DNA of 64,000 bases from Mesorhizobium sp. B2-8-5 (lineage in GTDB: Bacteria; Pseudomonadota; Alphaproteobacteria; Rhizobiales; Rhizobiaceae): the NCBI RefSeq assembly GCF_006440675.2, contig NZ_CP083951.1, positions 868,001 to 932,000 of the forward strand, in the 5' to 3' direction. Every line of letters starts with the position of its first letter. The first letter of the stretch is position 1. The position numbers and the translations under genes are program-made. Under the pieces are notes generated by a model, which saw only the letters and a list, made by a program, of their open reading frames with translations, ran no database searches and was not told the origin of the DNA. Below are positions 1 to 9,023 of the stretch, in pieces.

Positions 1-768
1 TGCGGATGAAGGCCAGGTGACCAGGCATCAGCGGCTCGGCCGCCGCCACGATCTCGGCTTGCCGCCATTCGTTGCGGCCGTGGCTGGTCTCGGTCCGCTC
101 GGCAATGGAAGGGGTCGCGTCGGCCAGTTTCAAGTTGGCACGGCGCAGCCAATGACGCCGGTTGCCCTTCAGCGCAAGCAGGTAATCGCCACCTCTTTGG
201 GTAATGGCCGCAGCCATTGGGTATGACAGTGGAGCGCGTCGGCGGTGACCAATCTGCCCGTAAGATCAATGAGTTCGACGACTTTGAGCGCGGCCTCGAC
301 TTCGTTCTCACCATCACTCGGCGAGACTGCCGCCAGGCACAGCCGGGTCTCGGCTGCGAAGGCCGACACCGTCAACGGCGGACTGGCTGCCAAGCCCTTC
401 TCGTAGGCCCGCCGCAAAGCCTTGCCGTCAAGCGATACCACCTCGGGCGTCTCTCGGCTGGCTCGGGCGAAAGCGGCGGCAAAGGCGGCAAAAGCGCGAC
501 CGAAGGCCTCCGGGTCGAGCAGGCGCAGCAGCCGCGAGAAAGTGTCGTGGCTGGGAGCTGCGTCATAGTCGATCAGCCGCGACAGCGCTTGCTTGCGCTC
601 CTGTGCGAACAAGGCAAATTCCGTCGCATTACTGGCACCGCACAGGCTTGCCGCGATCATCATCACGATCAGGTCGCCAAGCCGGTGCGTGGCGTTGGGC
701 GCGCGGGGATCAGGCACCGCGCCAAAGTAGCTCTCAAGGCAGGAAATGGCAGTCGCTCCTTCGCTCAA
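1..768 (-). pseudogene. ISAs1 family transposase, frameshifted and partial
   Basis: The N-terminal half carries the DDE_Tnp_1-associated region (ESYFGAVPDPRAPNATHRLGD, the SHDTFSRLLRLLDP block) followed by VSLDGKALRRAYEKG, typical of ISAs1/IS1547-like transposases. After TADALHCHTQ the frame is lost near base 205-212. The continuation (MAAAITQRGGDYLLALKGN and onward through RTETSHGRNEWRQ) is readable in the next frame to base 1. One missing A would restore the frame. The start is uncertain: TTG at 768 is used here, since sequence upstream belongs to a host repeat. The C-terminus is off the window. The gene is probably inactive unless the shift is a sequencing error or programmed. Confidence 0.8.
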
Positions 769-835
769 CTGCCTCTCCAAAGAATCCTTTCTCAGCCTAA
801 ACTCAACCCAAAAAACGCCATATGCGATTCCCCTG
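1..835 (-). mobile_element. ISAs1-type insertion sequence, partial (left end outside window)
   Basis: The stretch is filled by a reverse-strand transposase and ends at a possible terminal sequence. Read from the outside on the minus strand, 835 downward gives CAGGGGAATCGCATATGG, and a CAGGG start is plausible for this IS family. The opposite end lies beyond base 1, so the inverted repeat and target duplication cannot be confirmed. Immediately outside base 835 a host palindromic repeat begins, which suggests insertion next to or into that repeat. The boundary is an inference. Confidence 0.55.
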
Positions 836-960
836 CCCGCAGGGGGGGAGATCAGGTGTTGTCTCGGCCTTCGCCAATCTCCAACGCTGAAAGGTTTGCG
901 GCGGCGCCGAAGCTGCTGATCTCCCCCCTTGCGGGGGAGATGGCCGGCAGGCCAGAGGGG
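836..960. repeat. Palindromic repeat family C (CTCCCCC/GGGGGAGAT type)
   Basis: Two inverted arms, GGGGGGGAGATCAG near 842 and CTCCCCCCTTGCGGGGGAGA near 921-940, flank a variable centre and end in GGCCGGCAGGCCAGAGG. The same arms recur near 26460, 54060, 57200, 57390 and 61300, so this is a dispersed non-coding repeat rather than a gene. Confidence 0.8.
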
Positions 961-968
961 GGTGCCTC

Positions 969-1379
969 GTGACTCCCTCGGCAATTTTGGAATCGGCGCT
1001 CTATGTGACGGATCTCAATGCCGCCGAAGCCTTCTACCGCGACATCATCGGCCTCGAAGCCTTGGGCAAGATCGAAGGCCGCCACGTCTTTTTCCGCTGC
1101 GGCAACGGCGTATTGCTTCTCTTCAACGCGGAGGCGACGAAGATCCCGCCGGCGCCCGACGCCAGGCTGAAGGTGCCGCCGCACGGCACGGCCGGCGAAG
1201 GGCACCTCTGCTTCGCCGCGACCGCCGATGAGATCGCCGCATGGCGCAAGCATCTCGCGGCCAGGAACATCGCCATCGAAAGCGATTTCGAGTGGCCGCA
1301 GGGCGGGCATTCGATCTATATCCGCGACCCGTCGGGCAATTCGATCGAGTTCGCCGAGCCAAGGATCTGGGGTCTTTGA
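969..1379 (+). CDS. VOC family protein (glyoxalase/bleomycin resistance fold)
   Basis: A 136-residue protein with a single vicinal-oxygen-chelate module: strand [20 protein letters not shown] at the N-terminus, the metal-ligand-type His in GEGHLCFA, and a C-terminal [12 protein letters not shown] with the usual Glu ligand. Members are metal-dependent dioxygenases, lyases or resistance proteins acting on small molecules; the substrate cannot be read here. It starts with GTG at 969, just after a palindromic repeat. Its stop overlaps the rdgB start (TGATG), so it is probably co-translated with rdgB and hemW. Confidence 0.85.
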   Translation: MTPSAILESALYVTDLNAAEAFYRDIIGLEALGKIEGRHVFFRCGNGVLLLFNAEATKIPPAPDARLKVPPHGTAGEGHLCFAATADEIAAWRKHLAARNIAIESDFEWPQGGHSIYIRDPSGNSIEFAEPRIWGL

Positions 1380-2056
1380 TGCATTCCCTGAATGGACAGA
1401 AGATCGTCGTCGCCAGCCATAATGAAGGCAAGCTGCGCGAATTCGCCGACCTGATGGCGCCGTTCGGCTTCGAGGCGAAATCGGCCAAGGAATACGGCCT
1501 GCCCGAGCCCGACGAGACCGGCACCACCTTCGAGGAGAACGCCTATATCAAGGCATACGCAGCCGCCAAGGCCACCGGCCTGCCGGCGCTGTCGGACGAT
1601 TCAGGCCTCTGCGTCGACGCGCTCGACGGCGCGCCGGGGGTCTACACCGCCAACTGGGCCGAGAAGCCCGATGGCAGCAGGGATTTCGGCATGGCCATGC
1701 AAAAGACGGAAACGGCACTGCAGGAAGCCCGCGCGACCGAGCCCGTCCAGCGCACCGGCCGCTTCGTCGCCGTCATCTGCCTGGCATTTCCGGACGGCGA
1801 AGCCGAATATTATCGCGGCGAAGCGGAAGGCACGCTCGTGTGGCCGCCGCGCGGCACGCTCGGCTTCGGCTACGATCCGGTGTTCCTGCCCAACGGTTTC
1901 GACAAGACTTTCGGCGAGATGAGCGCGGAAGAAAAGCATGGCTGGAAGCCCGGCCAGGCCACGGCGCTGTCGCACCGCGCCCGCGCCTTCCAGAAATTCG
2001 CGCAAGCGCGCCTGGATTTGGCACGTCTGGATCTGGCGCGACCAGGATCGGCATGA
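1379..2056 (+). CDS. rdgB: Non-canonical purine NTP pyrophosphatase (RdgB/HAM1)
   Basis: A 225-residue house-cleaning pyrophosphatase that hydrolyses dITP, XTP and similar nucleotides to monophosphates, keeping them out of DNA and RNA. Family signatures are visible in order: [13 protein letters not shown], the [11 protein letters not shown] segment, [28 protein letters not shown] and [13 protein letters not shown] 1379 is chosen because it overlaps the VOC stop and gives the usual family length. The last codons overlap the hemW start as ATGA. The rdgB-hemW pairing is common in rhizobia. Confidence 0.96.
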   Translation: MHSLNGQKIVVASHNEGKLREFADLMAPFGFEAKSAKEYGLPEPDETGTTFEENAYIKAYAAAKATGLPALSDDSGLCVDALDGAPGVYTANWAEKPDGSRDFGMAMQKTETALQEARATEPVQRTGRFVAVICLAFPDGEAEYYRGEAEGTLVWPPRGTLGFGYDPVFLPNGFDKTFGEMSAEEKHGWKPGQATALSHRARAFQKFAQARLDLARLDLARPGSA

Positions 2057-3225
2057 GCGCGGTCACCATACCGCTCGACCGGAGCCCCGGCTTCGGCGTT
2101 TACATCCACTGGCCGTTCTGCGCGGCCAAGTGCCCTTATTGCGACTTCAACAGCCATGTCCGCCACCAGCCGGTCGACCAGGAGCGTTTTGCCCGCGCCT
2201 TCGAGACGGAGCTTGCGACCATGCGCGACCGCACCGGGCCGCGCGAGGTGACCAGCATCTTCCTCGGCGGCGGCACGCCGTCGCTGATGAAGCCGGAAAC
2301 GGTGGGCGCAGTCCTGGAGGCGGTGGCGAAGAACTGGACGATGCCAGCCGGCATCGAGGTGACACTGGAGGCCAACCCGTCCTCGGTCGAGGCCGAGCGT
2401 TTCCGCGGCTACCGCGCCGCCGGCGTCAACCGCGTCTCGCTCGGCGTGCAGGCGCTGAACGACAAGGATCTGCGCTTCCTCGGCCGGCTGCACAATGTCG
2501 AGGAGGCGCTGCACGCCATCGGCTTGGCGCGCGAGATCTTTCCGCGTCTGTCCTTCGACCTGATCTACGCGCGGCCCGGCCAGACGCCGGAGGCGTGGGA
2601 GGCGGAGCTGGAGCAGGCGATCGGCTATGCCGTCGATCATCTTTCGCTCTATCAGCTCACCATCGAGGAGGGCACGCCCTTCCACGCGCTTTACGCGGCG
2701 CGGAAATTCACGCTGCCCGACAACGACCATGCCGCCGACCTCTACGCGCTGACGCAGGAGGTGACGGCGGCGCATGGCCTGCCGGCCTACGAGATTTCCA
2801 ACCACGCCCAACCCGGCGCCGAGAGCCGGCACAACCTGACCTATTGGCGCTACGGCGAATATGTCGGCGTCGGGCCGGGCGCGCATGGCCGCTTCGTCGA
2901 GAACGGCCGCCGCACGGTGACGATAGCGGAAAGAATGCCGGAGACCTGGGCCAATCTGGTCGAGGCCAGAGGGCACGGCGTCACCGGCGGCGAGATTTTG
3001 ACGCGTTCCGAAGAGGCGGACGAGTTCCTGCTGATGGGCCTAAGGCTCGCCGAAGGCATCGACCTGCAGCGCTACGAGGCGCTCGCCGGGCGCGGTCTTT
3101 CGAGCGCGCGGCTCTCGGTGCTGCAGGAGGAGGGACTGGTGGCGCCGGTCGGCAACGCTCGCCTGCGTGCCACGACCGCCGGCATGATCGTGCTGGATGC
3201 GGTGGTGGCGGATCTGGCGCGGTAG
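2053..3225 (+). CDS. hemW: Radical SAM heme chaperone HemW-like protein
   Basis: A 390-residue cytoplasmic radical SAM protein. The cluster motif [13 protein letters not shown] lies near residue 25, matching the HemW/HemN form CxxxCxYC plus a fourth Cys-containing position replaced by DFNSH. The glycine-rich SAM motif FLGGGTPS, the [11 protein letters not shown] block and a C-terminal HemN-like domain ([16 protein letters not shown]) follow. HemW proteins insert heme into target proteins rather than acting as coproporphyrinogen oxidase; this role is taken from the family. The ATG at 2053 overlaps the rdgB stop. Length is normal. Confidence 0.95.
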   Translation: MSAVTIPLDRSPGFGVYIHWPFCAAKCPYCDFNSHVRHQPVDQERFARAFETELATMRDRTGPREVTSIFLGGGTPSLMKPETVGAVLEAVAKNWTMPAGIEVTLEANPSSVEAERFRGYRAAGVNRVSLGVQALNDKDLRFLGRLHNVEEALHAIGLAREIFPRLSFDLIYARPGQTPEAWEAELEQAIGYAVDHLSLYQLTIEEGTPFHALYAARKFTLPDNDHAADLYALTQEVTAAHGLPAYEISNHAQPGAESRHNLTYWRYGEYVGVGPGAHGRFVENGRRTVTIAERMPETWANLVEARGHGVTGGEILTRSEEADEFLLMGLRLAEGIDLQRYEALAGRGLSSARLSVLQEEGLVAPVGNARLRATTAGMIVLDAVVADLAR

Positions 3226-3314
3226 AGCAGCGGCCAACGGATTTGTCAGTCTGTACGATGATGCTAGATATTCGGATTGCCTAGCCGAATGCCACGCATC
3301 CAATGGGACGTGCA

Positions 3315-3635
3315 ATGAAGTTCCTGATCCATGAGACGCTGCGAACTTTAAACACGGATGACGTTTTTGAGTTTGGATTGACCGAGATTTCGAAGTCCCG
3401 TGAGTATCCCGATCTCTATGAAGCAGTGATCGTGTTCGCAAGGAACCAAAAATCGAAAAAGCATAAAACATCGGGCTTGAGCGAGTTTGATGTTGTGCGC
3501 AACTTCATGACCTATGTTGGGATAAATTTGAGGGCGGTCGCAAAAGACGATTCGATAGAATTCGACCTAAACGGACTCACTCTCGATCAGTACATACCTC
3601 TGACCAAGACGATCCGAGATATGTGGGATGAATAA
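3315..3635 (+). CDS. Hypothetical protein, small and compositionally atypical
   Basis: About 106 residues starting MKFLIHETLRTLNTDDVFEF; an in-frame ATG at 3303 would add four residues. The 3315 start is preferred because GGGACG sits just upstream at suitable spacing. No domain is recognised. The protein is mixed alpha/beta with many Lys and Asp, a patch NQKSKKHKTSG, and no signal peptide or membrane segment. Its codons are clearly more A/T-rich than the flanking genes, which suggests recent acquisition. It sits alone between hemW and a phosphatase-like gene. Confidence 0.6.
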   Translation: MKFLIHETLRTLNTDDVFEFGLTEISKSREYPDLYEAVIVFARNQKSKKHKTSGLSEFDVVRNFMTYVGINLRAVAKDDSIEFDLNGLTLDQYIPLTKTIRDMWDE

Positions 3636-3661
3636 CTGCGGCGAATCAAGAGTGGCAGGTC

Positions 3662-3982
3662 TTGAAGAGCGTCCTCTTCGTCTGCAGCCAGAACCGCCTG
3701 CGTAGCCCCACCGCCGAGCAGGTGTTTTCCAAACGCCGCGACATCGAGGTCGAATCGGCCGGCACCAATCACGACGCCGACAACCCGCTGACGCATGAGA
3801 TGGTCGCCTGGGCCGACATCATCTTCGTGATGGAGAAGGCGCACCGCGCCAAGCTGCAGAAGAAATTCCGGTCAAGCCTTAGAGGCGCCAGGGTGATCTG
3901 CCTCGATATCCCGGACAACTACGCGTTCATGGATCCGGAACTGGTGCGGCGGCTGGAAGAGAGGGTCAGCAGGTACCTCTGA
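3662..3982 (+). CDS. Low-molecular-weight phosphatase family protein
   Basis: A 106-residue protein resembling the LMW protein tyrosine phosphatase fold: N-terminal strand SVLFVCSQNRLRSPTAEQVF, then ESAGTN, and ADIIFVMEKAHRAKL. The P-loop is CSQNRLRSP rather than the canonical CxxxxxRS with Gly/Asn spacing (here C-S-Q-N-R-L-R-S), so Cys and Arg-Ser are kept. The usual C-terminal DPx catalytic Asp is in the IPDNYAFMDPELV tail. It is shorter than typical LMW-PTPs (about 150 residues); this short form is common in proteobacteria. It uses TTG at 3662. Confidence 0.78.
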   Translation: MKSVLFVCSQNRLRSPTAEQVFSKRRDIEVESAGTNHDADNPLTHEMVAWADIIFVMEKAHRAKLQKKFRSSLRGARVICLDIPDNYAFMDPELVRRLEERVSRYL

Positions 3983-4004
3983 AGATGTGGCGCTTCCCGC
4001 GCGT

Positions 4005-4160
4005 TCGTCGTTCTCGGGCTTGACCTGAGAATCCATGCCGTGACCGGTGCGAAGGGCACAGCGGTGCAGAATTCTGCACCGCTGGCAGAACGTCGATGTA
4101 ACGGCATGGAGTCCAGGGCCTGCACGCGTCGCTTCGCTCCTTGCTCCGCCCTGGAATGAC
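4005..4160. repeat. Palindromic repeat family A
   Basis: Inverted arms: GAGAATCCATGCCGTGACC near 4027 and TAACGGCATGGAGTCCAGG near 4099, capped by GTCGCTTCGCTCCTTGCTCC and CGCCCTGGAATGACGA. The centre contains the GTGCAGAATTCTGCAC palindrome. This is the commonest repeat in the window and the family into which the IS110 element at 32.3 kb is inserted. Confidence 0.85.
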
Positions 4161-4192
4161 GAGGCGCGAGGTCGCAAAGGTTGCCAGTTAGT

Positions 4193-4381
4193 TCAAGCGT
4201 CGTGCTTCTGGCGGTGCTTGCCGCGGTGCTTCTCGCCATGCGCCTCGCCGTGACGGACAGGCTTCTGGTCGGCCTTGTCGCGGCGCGCGCCGGACTCGGC
4301 GGCGATGGGGTGTGGAGGGATGCCCTCGCGGGCGGTCTTGCTTTCAAGTCGGCTGATAAAAATATCGAAGCGATTGGGCAT
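4193..4381 (-). CDS. Small His/Lys-rich hypothetical protein
   Basis: A 62-residue ORF starting MPNRFDIFISRLESKTAREG and ending in a basic His-rich tail (RHGEAHGEKHRGKHRQKHDA). A strong ribosome binding site, GGGAGGAGG, lies about 12 bases upstream of the ATG, which supports real translation. No domain, signal peptide or membrane segment is seen. The His/Lys tail could bind metal or nucleic acid, but that is speculation. Confidence 0.55.
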   Translation of the reverse strand: MPNRFDIFISRLESKTAREGIPPHPIAAESGARRDKADQKPVRHGEAHGEKHRGKHRQKHDA

Positions 4382-4532
4382 CGTTCGGTCCTGCCTCCTC
4401 CCGGGGAATCAGGGGTTAAATTCGCCGATGTGGGTTTCGTTCCGCACTGTGGCAAAGGCAAGGCGATTTCGTTGCCTCGACCTCACGTTTTGCAACGGGG
4501 CGTCAGCCATGCGAAACAGACTTGGTTCTTAC

Positions 4533-4581
4533 GCAATTCCGGACGGAAAACCGCGACGCACTTTTCCTGGAATTACTCGGA
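4533..4581. repeat. Imperfect inverted repeat family D (CGCAATTCCGGACGGAA)
   Basis: Arms ACGCAATTCCGGACGGAA and CACTTTTCCTGGAATTACTC form an imperfect hairpin upstream of rsmI. A second copy is at 11571-11642 with a longer loop. It is probably related to the family B hairpins. Confidence 0.6.
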
Positions 4582-4595
4582 ATGAGGGGCATTCG

Positions 4596-5486
4596 GTGAC
4601 CGGCGACAAACGGAGCTATCTGATCGGGCAAAGCGAGGTCGCGGCGCGGCCGCTTCAGCCGGCGCTTTATCTGGTGGCGACGCCGATCGGCAACCTGGCC
4701 GACATCACATTGCGCGCGCTGGAGACGCTGGCCGCCGCCGATATCGTCGCCTGCGAGGACACGCGCGTCTCGCGCGTGCTGCTCGAGCGCTACGGTATCC
4801 GCCGCCGCACCACCGCCTATCACGAGCACAATGCGGGCGAGGCCGGGCCGAAGCTGATCGAGGCGCTGGCGGCCGGGCAGAGCGTGGCGCTGATCTCGGA
4901 CGCCGGCACGCCGCTGGTCTCCGATCCGGGCTACCGGCTGGTCGGCGAAGCGCTGGAACAAGGTATTCGTGTGGTGCCGATCCCCGGGCCTTCGGCGGCG
5001 CTCGCGGCCCTGACCGCTTCCGGCCTGCCGTCCGATGCCTTCCTGTTCGCCGGTTTCCTGCCGGTGAAGACCGGGCAACGGCTGACCAAGCTCGAAACGT
5101 TCAAGGCGGTGCCGGCGACGCTGATCTTCTTCGAATCGCCGCGCCGGCTGGCGGAGACGCTTGGCGCCATGGTCGAGGCGCTCGGCGGCGAACGCAAAGC
5201 CGCCATCGGCCGCGAGCTGACCAAGACGTTCGAGGAGATGCGCACCGGCACGCTGGCCGAGCTGGCCGACCATTATGCCGCGGCCGACACGCCGAAGGGC
5301 GAGATCGTCGTCTGCGTCGGCCCGCCGGAGGCGGCGGTGGACCAGCCGGCCGACATCGACCGACTCCTGCTCTCGCTTGCCGCCGAAATGCCGGCCTCGA
5401 AGGCCGCGGCCGAAGCGGCGAAAATGACCGGCGGGCAGAAGCAGGCGCTCTACCGGCGGCTGCTGGAGCTGAGGGACAGACCATGA
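4596..5486 (+). CDS. rsmI: 16S rRNA (cytidine(1402)-2'-O)-methyltransferase RsmI
   Basis: A 296-residue SAM-dependent methyltransferase of the tetrapyrrole methylase fold that 2'-O-methylates C1402 in the 16S decoding centre. Signatures: LVATPIGNLADITLRAL at the N-terminus, ACEDTRVSRVLL, LISDAGTPLVSDPGY and the SAM-binding PGPSAALAALTASGLPSD. GTG 4596 is preferred because GAGGGG lies just upstream and the family N-terminus begins here; the frame is open further upstream but enters a repeat. The stop codon lies inside a family B repeat. A YraN endonuclease-like gene follows, the usual rsmI-yraN order. Confidence 0.94.
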   Translation: MTGDKRSYLIGQSEVAARPLQPALYLVATPIGNLADITLRALETLAAADIVACEDTRVSRVLLERYGIRRRTTAYHEHNAGEAGPKLIEALAAGQSVALISDAGTPLVSDPGYRLVGEALEQGIRVVPIPGPSAALAALTASGLPSDAFLFAGFLPVKTGQRLTKLETFKAVPATLIFFESPRRLAETLGAMVEALGGERKAAIGRELTKTFEEMRTGTLAELADHYAAADTPKGEIVVCVGPPEAAVDQPADIDRLLLSLAAEMPASKAAAEAAKMTGGQKQALYRRLLELRDRP

Positions 5487-5525
5487 TCCCAAAAAGTGGA
5501 ACCCGGTTTTTGGAAAAGATCATGG
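5482..5525. repeat. Family B hairpin repeat
   Basis: CCATGATCCCAAAAAGTGG pairs loosely with the inverted TTTTTGGAAAAGATCATGG around AACCCGG. The first ATGATC contributes the TGA stop codon of rsmI at 5484-5486. Copies recur near 7001, 9917, 10016, 26222, 44056 and 47799. Confidence 0.8.
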
Positions 5526-5537
5526 TCAAACAAAGAG

Positions 5538-5915
5538 ATGCCTGAGCGCACGGCCGGTCATCGCCGAAAAGCCTATCGGCGCGGCCATCGCGGCGAATGG
5601 CTGGCGGCGCTGGCGCTGATGCTGAAAGGCTACCGCATCCTTGCCCGCCGCCACCGCACCAGGCTCGGCGAGATCGACCTGATCGCCAGGCGCGGCGACC
5701 TCGTGCTGTTCGTCGAGGTCAAGGCGCGCCGCACGCTGATCGAGGCGATGGAAGCGATCGGCCATGAATCGGAGCGGCGGATCGAGGGCGCTGCCGATCT
5801 TTGGCTGTCGCGCCAACCGGATTACGGAAAACTTTCGATGCGTTTCGACATGGTGGCGGTGCTGCCCTGGCGCTGGCCGGTGCATGTCCAGAACGCGTTC
5901 TATGGGCGGAGTTGA
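5538..5915 (+). CDS. YraN family protein (UPF0102, endonuclease-like fold)
   Basis: A 125-residue protein with the UPF0102 pattern: [18 protein letters not shown], then [20 protein letters not shown] with the conserved GEID, and [12 protein letters not shown] containing the nuclease-like E-x-K. The fold is that of restriction-endonuclease-like nucleases, but the cellular role is not established. The ATG at 5538 gives the family N-terminus; the longer open frame upstream runs into the family B repeat. It lies directly downstream of rsmI on the same strand. Confidence 0.9.
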   Translation: MPERTAGHRRKAYRRGHRGEWLAALALMLKGYRILARRHRTRLGEIDLIARRGDLVLFVEVKARRTLIEAMEAIGHESERRIEGAADLWLSRQPDYGKLSMRFDMVAVLPWRWPVHVQNAFYGRS

Positions 5916-5922
5916 TCCCCTT

Positions 5923-6133
5923 CGTTCGTCATCCTAGGGTGGAGCAGTCGCGAAGCGACGTCGCGGAAACCCTAGGATCCATGCCGTGACCTAGACGCGC
6001 TGCCACCGTGCAGAATCTGGATCAAAGAGCGTCGCGTCTAACGAAAGCTATTCGCGACCGCCGCGTTCTACGGTCCGCGTCACGGTCCTCGGGTCTGCGC
6101 GCGTCGCTTCGCTCCTTGCTCCGCCCGTGGATG
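5923..6133. repeat. Palindromic repeat family A, long copy
   Basis: Arms: GTCATCCTAGGGTGGAGCAG plus GATCCATGCCGTGACC on the left, and GTCACGGTCCTCGGGTCTGC plus CTCCGCCCGTGGATGACGAA on the right. It lies between the 3' ends of yraN and uppP, which converge here, so it may serve as a bidirectional transcript end. That role is inferred from position only. Confidence 0.8.
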
Positions 6134-6165
6134 ACGAAGGCGTTTGGTGCGCCGCCTTAGTGTAA

Positions 6166-6972
6166 TCACCCCCAGGCCATCAACGCCACCAGCCCGACGA
6201 TACCGACCACAAGCCGCCACCAACCGAACAGCGAATAGCCGTTGCGCGAGACATAATCGAGCAGGAAGCGCACCACGAACAAAGCGGTGACGAAGGCGGC
6301 GACGAAGCCGACGGCGATGATCGGCAGGTCGGCCGAGGTCAGCACGTTGCGGTTCTTGAAAAGGTCGAAGGCGAAGGCGCCGACCATGGTGGGCATGGCG
6401 AGGAAGAAGGAGAATTCGGCCGCCGCCCGCTTGTCGACGCCCATCAGCAGCGCGCCGACGATGGTCGAGCCGGAGCGCGAGGTGCCGGGGATCAGCGACA
6501 GGCACTGGAACAGGCCGATCTTCAGATAAAGGCTGGTCGGAAAGAGCTCGACGTCGTGATGGACCGGCTTGAAGTTGATGCGGTCGACGACGAGCAGCAC
6601 GACGCCGCCGATGATCAGCATGATGCAGATCAGCTGCGGCGATTCGAACAATATGGTCTTGATGAAATCATGCGCCAGCGCGCCGATGACCGCCGCCGGC
6701 AGGAAGGCGATCAGGATGCCGATGACGAAATGCCGGGTCTGCGGATCGGTGGGCAGCTTGATCAGCATCTGCCAGAGCTTGCTGAAATAGACGCTGAGGA
6801 TCGCCAGGATCGCGCCGAGCTGGATCAGGATCTCGAAGGCCTTGCCGGTGGAATGGAAGCCGAGGAAATGGCCGGCAAGCAGGATGTGGCCGGTCGACGA
6901 CACCGGAATGAACTCGGTCAGGCCCTCCAAAAGCCCGAGCAGCAGCGCTTCGACGATGGTCTGGCTTTCCAT
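6166..6972 (-). CDS. uppP: Undecaprenyl-diphosphatase (bacitracin resistance protein)
   Basis: A 268-residue integral membrane enzyme that dephosphorylates undecaprenyl diphosphate to recycle the lipid carrier for peptidoglycan and other envelope polymers. The two catalytic motif regions are visible: [19 protein letters not shown] near residue 15 (the E-x-x-x-E/PVSSTGH motif) and [14 protein letters not shown] near residue 160 (PGTSRSG). About eight hydrophobic segments are present. Length is normal. It is transcribed alone, converging with yraN. Confidence 0.97.
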   Translation of the reverse strand: MESQTIVEALLLGLLEGLTEFIPVSSTGHILLAGHFLGFHSTGKAFEILIQLGAILAILSVYFSKLWQMLIKLPTDPQTRHFVIGILIAFLPAAVIGALAHDFIKTILFESPQLICIMLIIGGVVLLVVDRINFKPVHHDVELFPTSLYLKIGLFQCLSLIPGTSRSGSTIVGALLMGVDKRAAAEFSFFLAMPTMVGAFAFDLFKNRNVLTSADLPIIAVGFVAAFVTALFVVRFLLDYVSRNGYSLFGWWRLVVGIVGLVALMAWG

Positions 6973-7000
6973 GGCAACCTCTGATCTCGGATGACGGCTA

Positions 7001-7052
7001 GAGCACGACGCCTAAAAGTGTGAAGCGGTTTTCGGACGACATCATGCTCCAA
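7001..7052. repeat. Family B hairpin repeat
   Basis: GAGCACGACGCCTAAAAGTG with GAAGCGGTTTTCGGACGACA and a closing TCATGCTCC. It lies between the uppP start and the GST gene, in the region that must hold both promoters. Confidence 0.7.
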
Positions 7053-7185
7053 GGGAAGGGCTTGCTTGTCATGGGGCGGAAGTGTCCCTATAGGTCGCAA
7101 CACCCATGACAGCCCCAGGAATCGGGCGGCCAAGACTTACCGGCGCGGTCGGCCAATTGCCAGTGCGCCTTTTCATCGCGGAACC

Positions 7186-7878
7186 ATGCTGACGCTTTTC
7201 CATCATCCCATGTTCGCCACCTGCCGCTTCGCGCGCCTCGCCTTCGGCGAGTATGGCGAGGAACTGGCGCTGATCGAGGAAAAGCCGTGGACGCGGCGCA
7301 AGGAGTTTTTGGCGCTGAACCCGGCCGGCACGCTGCCGATCCTGCTTGCCGAAGGCGACGTGCCGATCGTCGGCGCCATGGTGATCGCCGAATATCTCGA
7401 CGAGACGCGAGGCGTCTTGAAGCGCGACAAGCGGCTGTTCGCCGAGGACCCGATGCAGCGCGCCGAGATCCGCCGGCTGACCGATTGGTATCTGAGCAAG
7501 GCCGAAAGCGAAGTGACGCGGCATCTGGTGCGCGAGCGGGTGCTGAAGCCGGTCATGCCGGAGACCGCCGGCGGCGGCTCGCCGGACTCGGCGGCGATCC
7601 GCGCCGCGCGCGCCAACATCCGCCAGCACATGAAATACACCAACTGGCTGGCCGGCACGCGCCATTGGCTGGCCGGCAACAAGGTGACCTATGCCGACCT
7701 CGCGGCGGCGGCGACGCTTTCGGTGCTCGATTATCTCGGTGAGATCGACTGGCGCGAGCATGCCGCCGCGCGCGAATGGTACACGCGGGTGAAATCGCGG
7801 CCGTCGTTCCGGCCGCTGCTTTCCGACCGGGTGCGCGGCCTGTCGCCGGTGTCGCATTATGCGGACCTCGATTTCTGA
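7186..7878 (+). CDS. Glutathione S-transferase family protein
   Basis: A 230-residue cytosolic GST-like protein. The N-terminal thioredoxin-like domain ([20 protein letters not shown], then [10 protein letters not shown] and the cis-Pro/substrate motif [11 protein letters not shown]) is followed by an all-helical C-terminal domain with the N-capping-type segment [18 protein letters not shown]. These enzymes conjugate or reduce substrates with glutathione; the class and substrate are not clear. The ATG at 7186 fits the family start. The 3' end overlaps queG by 20 bases, so the two are probably expressed together. Confidence 0.9.
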   Translation: MLTLFHHPMFATCRFARLAFGEYGEELALIEEKPWTRRKEFLALNPAGTLPILLAEGDVPIVGAMVIAEYLDETRGVLKRDKRLFAEDPMQRAEIRRLTDWYLSKAESEVTRHLVRERVLKPVMPETAGGGSPDSAAIRAARANIRQHMKYTNWLAGTRHWLAGNKVTYADLAAAATLSVLDYLGEIDWREHAAAREWYTRVKSRPSFRPLLSDRVRGLSPVSHYADLDF

Positions 7879-9010
7879 GAGCCTGCGCGCGCTGATCGAC
7901 GCCGAGGCGCGCCGCGCCGGCTTCGAGGCGGTCGCCGTGACCCGGCCGGACGCGATCCCGCTGGCGCCGGCGAGACTCGCCGAATTCGTATCCGACGGTT
8001 TCCACGGCTCGATGGAGTGGATCGCCGAGACGGTTCAGCGGCGGGCCGAACCCTCGACGCTGTGGCCGGAGGTCCGCTCGATCATCGTGCTGGCGATGAA
8101 TTACGGTCCGGACCGCGATCCGCGCGATCTCCTCGCGAAGACCGACCGCGGCGCGATCTCGGTCTATGCGCAAAACCGGGACTATCACGACGTGATGAAG
8201 GGCCGGCTGAAGGAGATCGCCGGCAAGATCGTCGCGCGCGCCGGCGGCGACGTAAAAGTGTTCGTCGATACCGCGCCTGTCATGGAAAAACCGCTGGCGG
8301 AAGCCGCCGGGCTCGGCTGGCAGGGCAAGCACACCAATCTGGTCAGCCGCGCGCATGGCTCGTGGCTGTTCCTCGGCACCATCTTCACCACCGCAGAGCT
8401 TGAACCGGACCAGGCCGAGATCGACCATTGCGGCTCCTGCCGCGCCTGCCTCGACGCCTGCCCGACCGACGCGTTCCCGGCGCCTTACCGGCTCGATGCG
8501 CGGCGCTGCATCTCCTACCTGACCATCGAGAACAAGGGGCCGATCCCGCGCGAATTCCGCGACAAGATCGGCAACCGCATCTATGGCTGCGACGACTGCC
8601 TGGCCGCCTGTCCGTGGAACAAATTCGCCAGCGCCGCTTCGGAGGCCAAGCTTGCCGCGCGCGCCGATCTGCGCGAGCCGAAGCTGTCGGAACTGTTGCT
8701 TCTCGACGACGCGGGCTTCCGGTCATTCTTCTCGGGCTCGCCGGTCAAGCGCATCGGCCGCGACCGTTTCATCCGCAACGTGCTGACCGCCGCCGGCAAT
8801 TCGGGCGATGCATCGCTAACGCCCATTGCGCGCCGCCTGCTCGACGACGCCTCGCCGCTGGTGCGGGGTGCGGCAATCTGGGCCCTGTCGCGATTGCTGT
8901 CCGATCGCGAATTTGGCGACCTCGCCGCCACGGCCTCGAAGACCGAAACGGATGCGACGGTGCGCGAGGAATGGCTGGCGGCGCCGGCGTATCCGGCGAA
9001 GGCCGATTGA
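7859..9010 (+). CDS. queG: tRNA epoxyqueuosine(34) reductase QueG
   Basis: A 383-residue cobalamin-dependent iron-sulfur enzyme performing the last step of queuosine synthesis in tRNA wobble position 34. Two 4Fe-4S clusters are marked by [16 protein letters not shown] and [13 protein letters not shown] in the middle. The N-terminal DUF1730 region includes PWTR-like and [19 protein letters not shown] segments. A C-terminal HEAT-like stretch ([20 protein letters not shown]) follows. It overlaps the upstream GST gene by 20 bases. Length fits the family. Confidence 0.96.
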   Translation: MRTSISESLRALIDAEARRAGFEAVAVTRPDAIPLAPARLAEFVSDGFHGSMEWIAETVQRRAEPSTLWPEVRSIIVLAMNYGPDRDPRDLLAKTDRGAISVYAQNRDYHDVMKGRLKEIAGKIVARAGGDVKVFVDTAPVMEKPLAEAAGLGWQGKHTNLVSRAHGSWLFLGTIFTTAELEPDQAEIDHCGSCRACLDACPTDAFPAPYRLDARRCISYLTIENKGPIPREFRDKIGNRIYGCDDCLAACPWNKFASAASEAKLAARADLREPKLSELLLLDDAGFRSFFSGSPVKRIGRDRFIRNVLTAAGNSGDASLTPIARRLLDDASPLVRGAAIWALSRLLSDREFGDLAATASKTETDATVREEWLAAPAYPAKAD

Positions 9011-9023
9011 AGGGGGTTCATCG

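Noticed and set aside
1..768. Programmed frameshifting in the ISAs1 transposase
   Set aside because: No slippery heptamer or downstream pseudoknot was noticed at the break, and this family normally has a single uninterrupted frame.
1870..2976. Long reverse-strand ORF opposite hemW (368 codons)
   Set aside because: It is antisense to a well-supported gene. Its Arg/Ala/Gly/His composition is the usual result of reading high-GC codons on the other strand, and it has no recognisable domain.
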